From NCBI RefSeq assembly GCF_001310225.1, contig NZ_CP012898.1, positions 1,364,001 to 1,428,000 of the forward strand: a stretch of DNA of 64,000 bases, written 5' to 3'. How positions within the stretch are numbered: position 1 is the stretch's first letter; the number at the start of each line of letters is the position of its first letter. Below the pieces are notes generated by a model. It was given only the letters and a program-made list of their open reading frames with translations, did no database searches and was not told the DNA's origin. The DNA is from Pseudalgibacter alginicilyticus (GTDB lineage: Bacteria; Bacteroidota; Bacteroidia; Flavobacteriales; Flavobacteriaceae). Of the stretch, positions 26,190 through 35,221 are shown piece by piece. Position numbers and translations under genes: made by a program.

Positions 26190-27989
26190 CTATATTGATT
26201 TGTTTCGCTTACGCTCAACTTCAGTTAAATAAATTTTACGTAAACGTAAAAAATTAGGAGTAACCTCAACATACTCATCCTTTTGAATATACTCTAAAGC
26301 TTCTTCCAATGAAAACTTAATAGCAGGTACAATTTTAGCCTTATCATCAGCTCCAGAAGAACGTACATTACTCAATTTTTTAGTTTTAGTTACGTTAACG
26401 GTCATATCATCACCACGAGAGTTTTCACCAATAACTTGACCTTCATAAATATCTTCACCTGGATCTACAAAAAACTTACCTCTATCTTGTAATTTATCAA
26501 TAGAATAAGGAATGGCTTGCCCTTTTTCCATAGACACTAAAGAACCATTTTGACGTTCAGGAATCCCTCCTTTTAAAGGTTGATATTCTTTGAAACGATG
26601 AGCCATTATAGCTTCACCTGCAGTAGCCGTTAACAATTGGTTTCTTAATCCAATAATACCTCTAGAAGGCACAATAAATTCACAAACCATTCGATCTCCT
26701 TTGGCTTCCATACTTAACATTTCTCCTTTACGCAAAGTTACCATTTCAATAGCTTTCCCAGATACTGTTTCTGGCAAATCAATGGTCATTTCCTCTACAG
26801 GCTCACATTTTACGCCATCAATTTCTTTAATGATTACCTGTGGTTGCCCTATTTGAAGTTCATACCCTTCACGGCGCATGGTTTCAATTAAAACTGATAA
26901 ATGCAATACACCACGACCAAACACCATAAATTTATCAGCACTGTCTGTTTCTTCAACACGAAGTGCTAAATTCTTTTCTAATTCCTTTTTTAAACGATCT
27001 TTTATGTGACGAGACGTTACAAATTTTCCGTCCTTACCAAAAAATGGTGAATCGTTAATGGTAAATAGCATACTCATCGTTGGTTCGTCAATTGCAATGG
27101 TTTTTAAACCTTCAGGATTTTCCCAATCAGCAACAGTATCACCAATTTCAAAACCTTCTAAACCAACAATAGCACAAATATCTCCAGTTTGAACTTCTTC
27201 TACTTTTAAACGACCTAAACCTTCAAAAACGTGAAGTTCTTTAATTTTATTTTTAACTATTGAACCATCCCTTTTTACCAAAGAAATATTTTGTCCAACT
27301 TTTAGTTCTCCACGAGTTAAACGCCCAATAGCAATTCGCCCTGTAAATGAAGAAAAGTCTAAAGAGGTAATTAACATTTGTGTTGTTCCTGTTTCTATTT
27401 TTGGTTCAGGAATATGCTCAATAACCATATCTAATAATGGCTCAATATTTTCGGTTTGGTTTTTCCAATCATCACTCATCCAGTTATTCTTAGCAGAACC
27501 ATAAACCGTTGGAAAATCTAATTGCCACTCCTCTGCACCTAATTCAAACATTAAATCGAAAACTTTTTCGTGCACCTCATCTGGCGTACAGTTCTCTTTA
27601 TCTACTTTATTTACTACCACGCATGGTTTCAAACCTAAATCAATTGCCTTTTGTAATACAAAACGTGTTTGTGGCATTGGACCTTCAAAAGCATCAACTA
27701 ATAACAATACACCATCTGCCATATTCAAAACACGCTCTACTTCACCTCCAAAATCGGCGTGACCAGGTGTATCAATAATATTAATTTTTGTGTCTTTATA
27801 AATTACAGATACGTTTTTAGAAGTAATGGTAATACCTCTTTCTCGCTCCAAATCATTATTATCAAGTATTAAATCACCAGTATTTTCATTTTCACGGAAT
27901 AATTGACAGTGGTACATAATCTTATCAACCAAAGTTGTTTTTCCGTGGTCAACGTGAGCAATAATTGCAATGTTTTTGATATTAGCCAT
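26190..27989 (-). CDS. typA: Translational GTPase TypA/BipA
   Basis: A 599-residue ribosome-associated GTPase. G1 AHVDHGKTT at residues 10-18, G2 region ITITSKN, G3 DTPGHADFGGEVER near 72-85 and G4 VNKVD near 127-131 are intact; domains II, III and V and the C-terminal domain follow at the expected length. It is involved in ribosome assembly and stress adaptation. A TACATTTG promoter box lies 24 bases upstream and a small membrane protein gene follows directly. Confidence 0.98.
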   Translation of the reverse strand: MANIKNIAIIAHVDHGKTTLVDKIMYHCQLFRENENTGDLILDNNDLERERGITITSKNVSVIYKDTKINIIDTPGHADFGGEVERVLNMADGVLLLVDAFEGPMPQTRFVLQKAIDLGLKPCVVVNKVDKENCTPDEVHEKVFDLMFELGAEEWQLDFPTVYGSAKNNWMSDDWKNQTENIEPLLDMVIEHIPEPKIETGTTQMLITSLDFSSFTGRIAIGRLTRGELKVGQNISLVKRDGSIVKNKIKELHVFEGLGRLKVEEVQTGDICAIVGLEGFEIGDTVADWENPEGLKTIAIDEPTMSMLFTINDSPFFGKDGKFVTSRHIKDRLKKELEKNLALRVEETDSADKFMVFGRGVLHLSVLIETMRREGYELQIGQPQVIIKEIDGVKCEPVEEMTIDLPETVSGKAIEMVTLRKGEMLSMEAKGDRMVCEFIVPSRGIIGLRNQLLTATAGEAIMAHRFKEYQPLKGGIPERQNGSLVSMEKGQAIPYSIDKLQDRGKFFVDPGEDIYEGQVIGENSRGDDMTVNVTKTKKLSNVRSSGADDKAKIVPAIKFSLEEALEYIQKDEYVEVTPNFLRLRKIYLTEVERKRNKSI

Positions 27990-28012
27990 ATATAATGCTT
28001 TTTTTTAGCGTG

Positions 28013-28020
28013 CAAATGTA
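28013..28020 (-). promoter_or_regulatory. -7 promoter box of typA
   Basis: Minus-strand TACATTTG (complement of 28013-28020) matches TAnnTTTG and is 24 bases from the ATG. A -33 TTG is not obvious. Confidence 0.45.
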
Positions 28021-28170
28021 CGCATATTTTAAAAAAACATAGATTTTATTTCATTTTTTAGTTAATAATATGTTATAATACACTTTGTTAAAAACTTTTA
28101 TTAATTAACTCTCGTTAAATATATATAGAAACATAAATGTTTTAATATCATTTTCTTTAAATCAAATACA

Positions 28171-28518
28171 ATGAAAGTTATTAATAGCAACACCAAATTT
28201 ATACCTTATTTATATTTTCTCTCTATAGTTGCCTATTGGTTTACTGTGGTTAACAGAAGCGAAGGCATTACTGCTTATCCTATTTTATTATTTGGTATTC
28301 CATTTTTATGGCAACTTATAAAACCTAATAAAAAATTGAATTTTATTTTAGGCATTTCCTTTGTATGTCTATCATCTTATATGATACTGGCCTGGCTATC
28401 TAATTTTTTTAATATCATTTCATTTTCTAATATTGGAAAGCAAGTTGTAATTTTTGCTATTGTAAGTTTTATAATGGCTTTATGGATGATAAGAAATAGT
28501 TTAAAAGAAAATATTTAA
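28171..28518 (+). CDS. Small polytopic membrane protein
   Basis: A 115-residue hydrophobic protein with four likely membrane helices (about residues 10-26, 34-50, 57-77 and 85-107) joined by short basic loops (KPNKKLN). I do not recognise a family. The ATG at 28171 lies in a good context and the gene ends 33 bases before kdsA, but kdsA has its own -7 box at 28523-28530. Confidence 0.65.
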   Translation: MKVINSNTKFIPYLYFLSIVAYWFTVVNRSEGITAYPILLFGIPFLWQLIKPNKKLNFILGISFVCLSSYMILAWLSNFFNIISFSNIGKQVVIFAIVSFIMALWMIRNSLKENI

Positions 28519-28522
28519 TATG

Positions 28523-28530
28523 TAACTTTG
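28523..28530 (+). promoter_or_regulatory. -7 promoter box of kdsA
   Basis: TAACTTTG matches TAnnTTTG, 21 bases upstream of the kdsA ATG. At the -33 position the sequence is TTA instead of TTG. Confidence 0.5.
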
Positions 28531-28551
28531 CGTCTTAAAATCATAAAAGCT

Positions 28552-29370
28552 ATGACGCTTCAAGACATTCCGAAAATAAAAAACACCAATTCAAATAATT
28601 TTTTTCTTTTGTGTGGCCCTTGTGCTATTGAAGGTGAAGATATGGCTCTTAAAATTGCTGAGAAAGTGGTTACTATCACTAACAAATTAGAAATTCCATA
28701 TATATTTAAAGGAAGTTTTAAAAAAGCAAACCGAAGTAGAATTGATAGTTTTACGGGTATTGGTGATGAAAATGCTTTAAAAATTTTAAGAAAGGTTTCT
28801 GAAACTTTTGATGTCCCTACGGTGACAGATATCCATGAAATTAGTGATGCGCACTTAGCTGCCCAATATGTTGATGTATTACAAATTCCCGCTTTTTTGG
28901 TGCGTCAAACCGATTTGGTAGTGGCTGCTGCAAAAACTGGTAAAGTTGTCAACTTGAAAAAAGGGCAATTTATGAGTCCAGAAGCCATGAAGCACGCCGT
29001 ACAAAAAGTAAAAGACGCGGGTAGTGATAAAGCTTGGATAACCGATAGAGGCACCATGTTTGGCTATCAAGATATGATAGTTGATTTTCGTGGCATACCA
29101 ACCATGCGACAATATGCTCCTACTATTTTAGATGTTACACATTCTTTACAACAACCCAATCAAACGGCAGGTGTTACAGGTGGTAGACCCGATATGATTG
29201 AAACTATTGCTCGTGCAGGAATTGTTAACAATGTAGATGGATTATTCATAGAAACTCATTTTGACCCAGCCAATGCAAAAAGTGATGGGGCTAATATGTT
29301 GCATCTAGATAATTTAGAAAAATTATTAACAAATTTGGTTGCCATTAGAAAAACAATTCAATCCCTGTAA
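28552..29370 (+). CDS. kdsA: 3-deoxy-8-phosphooctulonate synthase
   Basis: A 272-residue enzyme condensing phosphoenolpyruvate and arabinose 5-phosphate to Kdo-8-phosphate, needed for lipopolysaccharide core. The start ATG at 28552 gives the normal family length; an upstream TTG in the promoter is rejected. Motifs: LCGPCAIEGED near residue 20, IFKGSFKKANRSRIDSF near 47, GTMFGYQDMIVDFRGIP near 170 and GGRPDMIETIARAG near 210. The Cys of GPC aligns with the metal-binding Cys of the Aquifex-type enzyme, suggesting the metal-dependent class; that alignment is from memory. Convergent with the DUF1801-like gene. Confidence 0.95.
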   Translation: MTLQDIPKIKNTNSNNFFLLCGPCAIEGEDMALKIAEKVVTITNKLEIPYIFKGSFKKANRSRIDSFTGIGDENALKILRKVSETFDVPTVTDIHEISDAHLAAQYVDVLQIPAFLVRQTDLVVAAAKTGKVVNLKKGQFMSPEAMKHAVQKVKDAGSDKAWITDRGTMFGYQDMIVDFRGIPTMRQYAPTILDVTHSLQQPNQTAGVTGGRPDMIETIARAGIVNNVDGLFIETHFDPANAKSDGANMLHLDNLEKLLTNLVAIRKTIQSL

Positions 29371-29379
29371 TAAGTATTT

Positions 29380-29748
29380 TCAATAAAAAAACCTATTTCC
29401 AGAATTTTTTTCCCTGATTTCATATGTTTCTTTAACGACAGCTGTTAATACATCGTCATTTATGGCTTCTATAGATTCATACCGTAAAGACTTTATCATT
29501 TTGCGTCCATCCGCTGTCATAAACTCCTGAAAAACGGTTAAGTGAGTGGCATTCCAAAAACCGACATCTACATAATCCTTCGTTTGATTTAAATAGCAAA
29601 TAGGTCGTTTATCTACATAAAAAAAAGGCGTTTTCCATTTAAACAACAACTCTGCATTTAGTAAAGCTTGCTCAATAATCATTTGCAAATGCAATAAATC
29701 ATCTCGTTTTATTTCATTGAGTGGCTTATCCGGAATACTCGCAGGCAC
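29380..29748 (-). CDS. DUF1801-like protein, 5' end probably replaced
   Basis: A 122-residue YdhG/DUF1801-type protein. The body from LLHLQMIIEQALLNAELLFKWKTPFFY onward (about residues 18-122) looks like the family, with YVDVGFWNATHLTVFQEF and MIKSLRYES. The first 16-18 residues (MPASIPDKPLNEIKRD) do not; they are exactly the reverse strand of the first conserved segment of the neighbouring membrane-protein fragment (SRFISLSGLSG at about 29696-29728). I infer that a deletion joined two head-to-head genes and this gene now starts in foreign sequence. It may still be translated. Function unknown. Confidence 0.6.
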   Translation of the reverse strand: MPASIPDKPLNEIKRDDLLHLQMIIEQALLNAELLFKWKTPFFYVDKRPICYLNQTKDYVDVGFWNATHLTVFQEFMTADGRKMIKSLRYESIEAINDDVLTAVVKETYEIREKNSGNRFFY

Positions 29749-30299
29749 TTATGCATTAATGAGTGTGGCTGTAGTATATTGGCTGGTTACAACTTACAGT
29801 AACGGTATATTAATTTTAGATGGACAAATATTTCGATTAGTCATCCTAATCTTAGCACTTGTGTCTCTTTTAAGCATTGTTACTGGTGTGATTTTAACGA
29901 CCCAAAAAGCAAAAAAACGAAGCTAAAATTTGGGATAACACTTCCAAACGTTTGGTCATCAATTTCTTAATTCCTTTAATAGCTGGAGGACTGTATATTT
30001 TGATAATTTTAAGTAATGGGGAATATGGACAAACAGGTGGTTTGATGCTTATTTTTTATGGATTAGCATTAGTTAACGCTTCTAAATATAGCATTGGCAA
30101 TATTAGATATTTAGGTTACATAGAAATTGTTTTAGGCTTAATTGCCACATTACTTCCAGGATATGGATTCTAGCTGTGGGTTATAGCTTTTGGTATTATG
30201 CACATTATTTATGGAACCTGGATGCATTTTAAATATAACGAACCATTTACATACACCTATTTTGAATTAAAAAGTGAGTACAATAACAAACATAAATAA
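29690..30299 (+). pseudogene. Decayed multi-pass membrane protein
   Basis: Fragments of one membrane protein. Frame one from 29696 gives SRFISLSGLSGILAGTYAL and two helices ending QKAKKRS, stop near 29926; a shift near 29905-29926 leads to KIWDNTSKRLVINFLIPLIAGGLY and further helices; an in-frame TAG lies at 30171-30173, after which the frame stays open (WVIAFGIMHIIYGTWMHFKYNE) to a TAA at 30297-30299. The normal N-terminal part before SRFISL is missing. Similar proteins in flavobacteria are followed by a short winged-helix regulator, as is seen here in truncated form. Confidence 0.75.
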
Positions 30300-30708
30300 A
30301 GTTTTTGATCATCGTATTAGATTAGGCATAATGTCAATTCTGATGGTGAACGAGTATACCAATTTTAATATGTTGAAAGAGTTATCTAATTTAGGTCGTA
30401 TTTTTTTTGACTACCCCCATACAAATCAACAACCTACAAACCGGCCATTATTTTATATTCTACCTCATGCACTTTTAGTAATAGGTTTATTACTTTCAAT
30501 CTTTATAAATATTGTCAAATTCAAACAATTTGATATAGCCATAATATTAATGGCTCTTTTTTCTGTTGTGTATATAGGTGGTATCAGCTTACTATCGTCT
30601 TACAATCAGTTTATATTTCCTATTTTGCCAATATTACTTATTTGGATAAGCTATACCCTTAATAACTATGTAATATTTAAAATAAATCTGTTTAGTCTTA
30701 AAAAATAA
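30274..30708 (+). pseudogene. Chimeric remnant: winged-helix regulator start fused to a membrane-protein end
   Basis: A 144-codon open frame starting with GTG at 30274. Residues 1-37 (NKVFDHRIRLGIMSILMVNEYTNFNMLKEL) are the first two helices of a MarR-like winged-helix regulator of a kind that usually follows the membrane protein above. From about residue 38 the sequence becomes unrelated: hydrophobic helices ending LLSSYNQFIFPILPILLIWISYTL, as in the C-terminus of ArnT/GT39-type glycosyltransferases or related polytopic proteins. The recognition helix and wing are absent, so it cannot act as the regulator. Best read as a deletion junction near 30385. Confidence 0.65.
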
Positions 30709-30804
30709 CACCTTTCTATAGTTATCAACTACCAGATAAACACAACACGAGCTACTAGCCTATTTTATAGATGTCTCTGATTTTTTATAATAAAAAAAAG
30801 CTAA

Positions 30805-31590
30805 TTATAAATCCCTATTTTTTTCTTGTAATTTCCTGACAATTGACGCTGCTCTATTTCTACTTAAAACTCTTGGTAAACCAGCTAAAAACTTATTAAA
30901 AGCCCCTGGTACAGCCACTATTTTCCCATTATGCATGGCCTTATAACCAAAGGCAGCAACTTCTTTTGCACATGCCATGTTAAATGCTATTTTATTATCT
31001 GATGAACTACTCCCTGACACCACTTCTTGAAACGATGTTTTTGTAGGCCCTGGACATAATACAGTAGCCGATACCCCGGTTCCTTTTAACTCATTAGAAA
31101 TAGCTTGAGAAAACGACAACATATAAGCCTTTGATGCATAATAAATAGACATTAAAGGACCTGGCTGAAAACCTGCCAAAGATGATAAATTTAAAATTTT
31201 ACCCGAATTTCGCTCTAACATACCCACGATTATAAGTTTTATTAAATGGGTCGCTGTTATGACATGCAACTGCAACATTTGCATTTCGCGTTCCCAATTC
31301 GTTTCCGAAAACTTTCCGAACAATCCAAAACCAGCATTATTTACTAAAACATCTATAGAAACGTTGCTAATATGATTGAAAACATCTTGCGCAGCAGTAG
31401 GTTCGCTTAAATCTTTTACGATGAGTGTTATTTCAGTTTTATTTACTTTTAAAATCTCTTTTTTTGCCACTTCTAAATTAGTAGCATCAACATCAACTAA
31501 TATAAGATTATAATCATCTTTTGCTAACAATAACGATAACTCAAGACCCAAACCAGAAGCTGCTCCGGTTACTAAAGCATTTTTAGACAT
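30805..31590 (-). CDS. SDR-family oxidoreductase
   Basis: A 261-residue classical short-chain dehydrogenase. The cofactor motif is VTGAASGLGLELS near residue 7-19, NNAGFG near 87, catalytic Ser in LNLSSLAG near 139 and Tyr/Lys in YYASKAY near 153-157. The PGPTKTSF segment follows. A D at the end of the second strand (LVDVDA) favours NAD(H). Substrate unknown; close relatives are annotated only as SDR. It is monocistronic. Confidence 0.9.
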   Translation of the reverse strand: MSKNALVTGAASGLGLELSLLLAKDDYNLILVDVDATNLEVAKKEILKVNKTEITLIVKDLSEPTAAQDVFNHISNVSIDVLVNNAGFGLFGKFSETNWEREMQMLQLHVITATHLIKLIIVGMLERNSGKILNLSSLAGFQPGPLMSIYYASKAYMLSFSQAISNELKGTGVSATVLCPGPTKTSFQEVVSGSSSSDNKIAFNMACAKEVAAFGYKAMHNGKIVAVPGAFNKFLAGLPRVLSRNRAASIVRKLQEKNRDL

Positions 31591-32065
31591 CTTGGTTTAT
31601 TATTAAAAAAATTAAATGATAGGTTTTCATCTTTCTCGGTTTTTGCAATCTGGAAGACATACTTAATATGTACTATTTATTCTTTGATAGATTTTGAATG
31701 GTTGCAAAATAACATCTTTTTTAACTATTTTAAAAAGGAAGTGACGGACTTTTATTATAATTCATATGGAACCTTTGTTTTATTCTTAAAAAATTGCTTA
31801 CTGACAATGATAGCTTTGGCATAAATTTTGAATTTATATATGAGTTTGAAAGCTAATACAAACTTTATTGGTAACTTTGCTCCCCGAATTTATCGCAGAA
31901 GTAATATCCTTTTATTAATAGTTAAGTTTAGCTAAAGAAAAGAACAAGGATATACCAAAAAGCCGGCTATTTAACCCTGAGTATAGTCTAAGGGTTAGAA
32001 AACGCTCATTTTTTTGTATAAATTTGATAACAATTAAAGTAATAAATACTATTCATTAAAATATT
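31591..32065. other. Leader region upstream of ssrA, with a possible small transcript
   Basis: 475 bases without a gene. A good -7 box TAACTTTG lies at 31872-31879 (TTG at 31846-31848), about 187 bases before the tmRNA. Downstream of it is a 7-bp hairpin (TAACCCT at 31972-31978 with AGGGTTA at 31991-31997) and a T-run at 32009-32015. These could define a small RNA of roughly 120-130 bases or a long tmRNA precursor. A second -7 box, TAAATTTG at 32019-32026, is closer to the tmRNA. Confidence 0.4.
32019..32026 (+). promoter_or_regulatory. -7 promoter box of ssrA
   Basis: TAAATTTG matches TAnnTTTG and lies 39 bases upstream of the mature tmRNA 5' end, leaving a short leader for RNase P removal. 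Confidence 0.5.
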
Positions 32066-32457
32066 GGGGTCGACTGGTTTTGACAGCGAGATTAATTGAA
32101 CGGTAAGCACGTGGTGTAATGATTTTGAAACACCTAAAAGACTAAATCAAACTTTAAACGGCGAGAATAACTACGCTTTAGCTGCATAATTCGAATTATA
32201 GTAGAATTAGCCTCGGTACACAAGGTGTACAAGCTTTATGTCTCCGGAAAGCCTTGATTGACGGCGTTCCATTTTGAGGCATCGTAAATGTCAATATAGT
32301 TTAAGCAGTGCTTTGTTGCTTTTACGAAACTTAAGAAGCTAAGTTAAAAGTGGGTTGTCTTTAACCAGCTTTTAATCGAAAACTCAAGAAAAGAATAAAC
32401 GTGTAGAAAGCTCTTTGGTTACTTGTTTGGACGAGAGTTCGATTCTCTCCGACTCCA
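32066..32457 (+). ncRNA. ssrA: Transfer-messenger RNA (tmRNA)
   Basis: Rescues stalled ribosomes by acting as both alanine tRNA and mRNA. The tRNA-like ends pair over seven bases: GGGGTCG at the 5' end with CGACTCC near the 3' end (one G-U). The 5' part reads GGGGTCGACTGGTTTTGACAG, the normal tmRNA start, and the 3' T-arm is GAGAGTTCGATTCTCTC. The encoded tag is GENNYALAA followed by TAA at 32187-32189, the flavobacterial-type tag. Length about 392 bases plus CCA; the genome encodes only A-CA after the acceptor stem, so CCA is added or repaired post-transcriptionally. A strong terminator follows. Confidence 0.97.
32160..32189 (+). other. tmRNA tag reading frame
   Basis: Codons for G-E-N-N-Y-A-L-A-A and a TAA stop inside ssrA. 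The C-terminal ALAA is the degron recognised by ClpXP-type proteases. Confidence 0.95.
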
Positions 32458-32461
32458 CAAA

Positions 32462-32496
32462 AACCTGTAAACAAACAATTTACAGGTTTTTTTTAT
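32462..32496 (+). terminator. ssrA terminator
   Basis: A perfect 11-bp stem (AAACCTGTAAA at 32462-32472 with TTTACAGGTTT at 32480-32490), 7-base loop and a run of T. Confidence 0.93.
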
Positions 32497-32596
32497 TTTA
32501 CTATTATCCAGAAAAATAAACATAACAATACATTTACATTCCAATTGAACATATGAATATATATACTTTAAATTTATATCATAAAAACAAAACAAT

Positions 32597-34474
32597 ATGA
32601 CAACAGATGAAGTTGCCAAAAATACTTCAATAATTGAAAGGTATGATATTTCAATTATTGAACCTCTAAATTGGTGGATAGGTTTTAAGAACCAGACGCT
32701 ACAACTTTTGGTACATCATTCAAATATTTCAGAAAGGACTCCTGTTATTTTTCATGAAGGTGTTTCCATTGAAAAAGTACATCTTGCTGATAGCCCTAAC
32801 TACCTATTCATAGATTTGGTTATTTCTGAATTAACCAAAGCTGGGAAATTTAATATTATTTTCAAACAAGATAAAAAAGAAGATTTAATACATACATATG
32901 AATTAAAATCAAGAGAAAAACCTTCAGAAGACTATATTGGTTTTGATAGTAGTGATGCTATTTACTTAATTACACCTGATAGATTTGCTAATGGAAACCC
33001 TAATAATGATATTATTGAAATTCTAAATGAAAAAACCATAGACAGAAACAACAACAATTCAAGACATGGAGGAGACATATTAGGCATTATCAATCATTTA
33101 AACTATATTGAAGATTTAGGTTTTACTGCTATTTGGCCCACCCCATTGCTTACAAATGATATGTATCAAAGCTCTTATCATGGGTATGCTATAACCAATT
33201 TTTATCAAATCGACCCTCGTTTTGGCTGTTTAGAAGATTACAAAACATTATCACTTAAAATGTCTGAAAAAGGTATGAAATTAATAATGGACCAGGTGGT
33301 CAATCATTGTGGTTTAGAGCATTGGTGGATGAAAGATTTACCATTTAAAAATTGGATAAATCATCAAGAAAATTACATAAAAAACAAGGATAATTGGGAT
33401 GACAGCAAAGGTATTATTACAAGCCATAGACGAACCACTAATCAAGATATTTATGCATCTGAAATCGATAAAAATGATATGAGTGAAGGTTGGTTTGTTT
33501 CAGCAATGCCTGATTTAAATCAACGCAATCCATTTATGGCAAAATATACCATTCAAAATAGTATTTGGTGGATTGAAACTGCCAATTTAGGAGGTATTCG
33601 TCAAGACACATACTCGTATCCTGATAAAAATTTTATGAGTCGTTGGGCTGGAGACATCATGAACGAATACCCAAACTTTAGTATAGTTGGAGAAGAATGG
33701 ACCAACAACCCATTATTAATTGCATATTGGCAACAAGGCAATCCAAATAGAGATGGTTACAATTCTAATTTAAAATCTCCAATGGATTTTGCTATGCAAG
33801 AAAAAATTGTGAGTAGTCTAAATCAAGAAGAATCTTGGGACTCTGGCTTTATTGAAATATACAAGGCTTTAGCTAATGATTTTGCTTATGTAAACCCAAA
33901 AGATATTGTAGTTTTTCCTGACAATCATGATATGAGTCGCATCTTTACGCAACTTAACGGAGATGTTGCCCATACTAAAATGGCTATCAGCTACCTATGT
34001 GTATTGCCACGTATTCCACAAATATATTATGGCACTGAAATTTTAATGAATGATTTTGATAACCCTGGAAATCACGGACTTATTCGTTCCGATTTCCCCG
34101 GCGGCTGGAGTAATGATAATGTTAATGCATTTACTGGCAAAGGTTTAACTGACACTCAAAAAGACATGCAAATCTATATTAAAAAGCTTTTAAATTACAG
34201 AAAAAGCAGTAAAGCTATTCACAAAGGAAAAACCATTCATTTCACTCCCAACAACGGAATCTATTTACTGTTCAGAATCTTGAACAATGAAATAGTAATT
34301 CATATTATGAATAAAAATAATACTCCAGTTAAATTGAATTTATTAAGGTTTAATGAAATCGGTTTAAAAGGTAGAGCCGTTAAAAACATAATAACAAATT
34401 ATCAGTTTTTCTGGGGAAATAATATCACCCTGACCCAAAAAGGAAGTACCATTCTATCTACTAAATTAAAGTAA
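32597..34474 (+). CDS. GH13 cyclomaltodextrinase/neopullulanase-like amylase
   Basis: A 625-residue alpha-glucan hydrolase. An N-terminal immunoglobulin-like cyclomaltodextrinase domain (about residues 15-110) precedes the catalytic barrel. All four GH13 regions are visible: MDQVVNH near 231-237, GGIRQD with nucleophile D337, VGEEW with acid/base E366 and PDNHD with D445; a C-terminal beta domain follows from about 550. No signal peptide, so it probably acts in the cytoplasm on maltodextrins, glycogen or cyclodextrins. No other starch-utilisation genes are adjacent; it stands alone between ssrA and the ECF locus. Confidence 0.93.
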   Translation: MTTDEVAKNTSIIERYDISIIEPLNWWIGFKNQTLQLLVHHSNISERTPVIFHEGVSIEKVHLADSPNYLFIDLVISELTKAGKFNIIFKQDKKEDLIHTYELKSREKPSEDYIGFDSSDAIYLITPDRFANGNPNNDIIEILNEKTIDRNNNNSRHGGDILGIINHLNYIEDLGFTAIWPTPLLTNDMYQSSYHGYAITNFYQIDPRFGCLEDYKTLSLKMSEKGMKLIMDQVVNHCGLEHWWMKDLPFKNWINHQENYIKNKDNWDDSKGIITSHRRTTNQDIYASEIDKNDMSEGWFVSAMPDLNQRNPFMAKYTIQNSIWWIETANLGGIRQDTYSYPDKNFMSRWAGDIMNEYPNFSIVGEEWTNNPLLIAYWQQGNPNRDGYNSNLKSPMDFAMQEKIVSSLNQEESWDSGFIEIYKALANDFAYVNPKDIVVFPDNHDMSRIFTQLNGDVAHTKMAISYLCVLPRIPQIYYGTEILMNDFDNPGNHGLIRSDFPGGWSNDNVNAFTGKGLTDTQKDMQIYIKKLLNYRKSSKAIHKGKTIHFTPNNGIYLLFRILNNEIVIHIMNKNNTPVKLNLLRFNEIGLKGRAVKNIITNYQFFWGNNITLTQKGSTILSTKLK

Positions 34475-34595
34475 GTCACTACTTGGTAATACTAATTTAA
34501 AAAGACATATTCAAAATAAAAATGTAACATCAATAAGCTAATCTAAATTATCCTTAAAAAATTTTATTTAATTTGGTCACCATAATTAACATCTT

Positions 34596-35174
34596 TTGGA
34601 GGACCAGAATTTTATTAACGATTTAAAAGCAGGCAAACATTTTGCTTACGGAAAACTAATTGACAACTTTCAACAAAAGGTATTTGCTACTTGTATATCA
34701 TTTGTACCCAATAAAGAAGATGCCGAAGATATCGCGCAAGAAGTATTTGTGGAGGTTTTTAATTCAATTAATAAATTTAAAGGAGACTCTAAGCTATCAA
34801 CTTGGATTTATCGAATTACCACAAATAAATGCTTAGAGTTTATTAGAAAAAGGAATACTAAAAAACGCTTTGCTTTTTTACAATCTATTATGGGAAATGA
34901 AATTCCTACTGATAAAACTAAATATTTTACAGAAATAAACCACCCTGGTATTTTATTAGAAAATAAAGAAAAAAGCGAAACACTTTTTAAAGCTATAAAC
35001 CAATTGCCTGAAGCTCAAAAAATTGTTTTCACACTTAGTAAAGTAGAGGGTATGAGTAACCTAGAAATTTGCGATATTACAGAAAAAAGTTTATCATCAG
35101 TAGAATCCTTAATGTTTCGAGCTAAAAAAAATTTACAAAAAGCTTTAGAAAACTTTTATAAAAGCGAAAAGTAA
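34596..35174 (+). CDS. ECF-family RNA polymerase sigma factor
   Basis: A 192-residue extracytoplasmic-function sigma factor. Region 2 (about residues 20-85) contains KEDAEDIAQEVFVEVF and the promoter-melting/-10 binding helix STWIYRITTNKCLEFIRKR; region 4 (about 130-185) contains LPEAQKIVFTLSKVEGMSNLEICDITEKSLSSVESLMFRAKKNL, whose helix-turn-helix binds the -35. The start is TTG at 34596, because an in-frame TAA lies three codons upstream and the next Met would cut region 2. It is followed by an anti-sigma candidate and a CnrX-like sensor, the order of sigma, anti-sigma and sensor genes. Four promoters with a common A(A/G)G-N16-CATCTAA element follow in the same locus and are its likely targets; its own gene lacks a good copy. 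Confidence 0.93.
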   Translation: MEDQNFINDLKAGKHFAYGKLIDNFQQKVFATCISFVPNKEDAEDIAQEVFVEVFNSINKFKGDSKLSTWIYRITTNKCLEFIRKRNTKKRFAFLQSIMGNEIPTDKTKYFTEINHPGILLENKEKSETLFKAINQLPEAQKIVFTLSKVEGMSNLEICDITEKSLSSVESLMFRAKKNLQKALENFYKSEK

Positions 35175-35177
35175 CGC

Positions 35178-35203
35178 AAGTTTTTATTAATTATTGCATC
35201 TAA
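35178..35203 (+). promoter_or_regulatory. ECF-type promoter P1 (anti-sigma and sensor operon)
   Basis: AAG at 35178-35180 and CATCTAA at 35197-35203 with exactly 16 bases between; the spacer starts TTTTTATTA as in P3 and P4. The upstream half begins 3 bases after the sigma factor stop. Expected start of transcription about 10 bases before the anti-sigma ATG. Confidence 0.8.
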
Positions 35204-35221
35204 AAAATATAATACATTAGA

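Noticed and set aside
28528-28551. Upstream TTG start for kdsA
   Set aside because: The codon lies inside the -7 box; ATG at 28552 gives the normal 272-residue enzyme.
32419-32619. Minus-strand open frame over the tmRNA 3' end
   Set aside because: It reads through the conserved tRNA-like domain of ssrA (RRESNSRPNK type translation), a common artefact.
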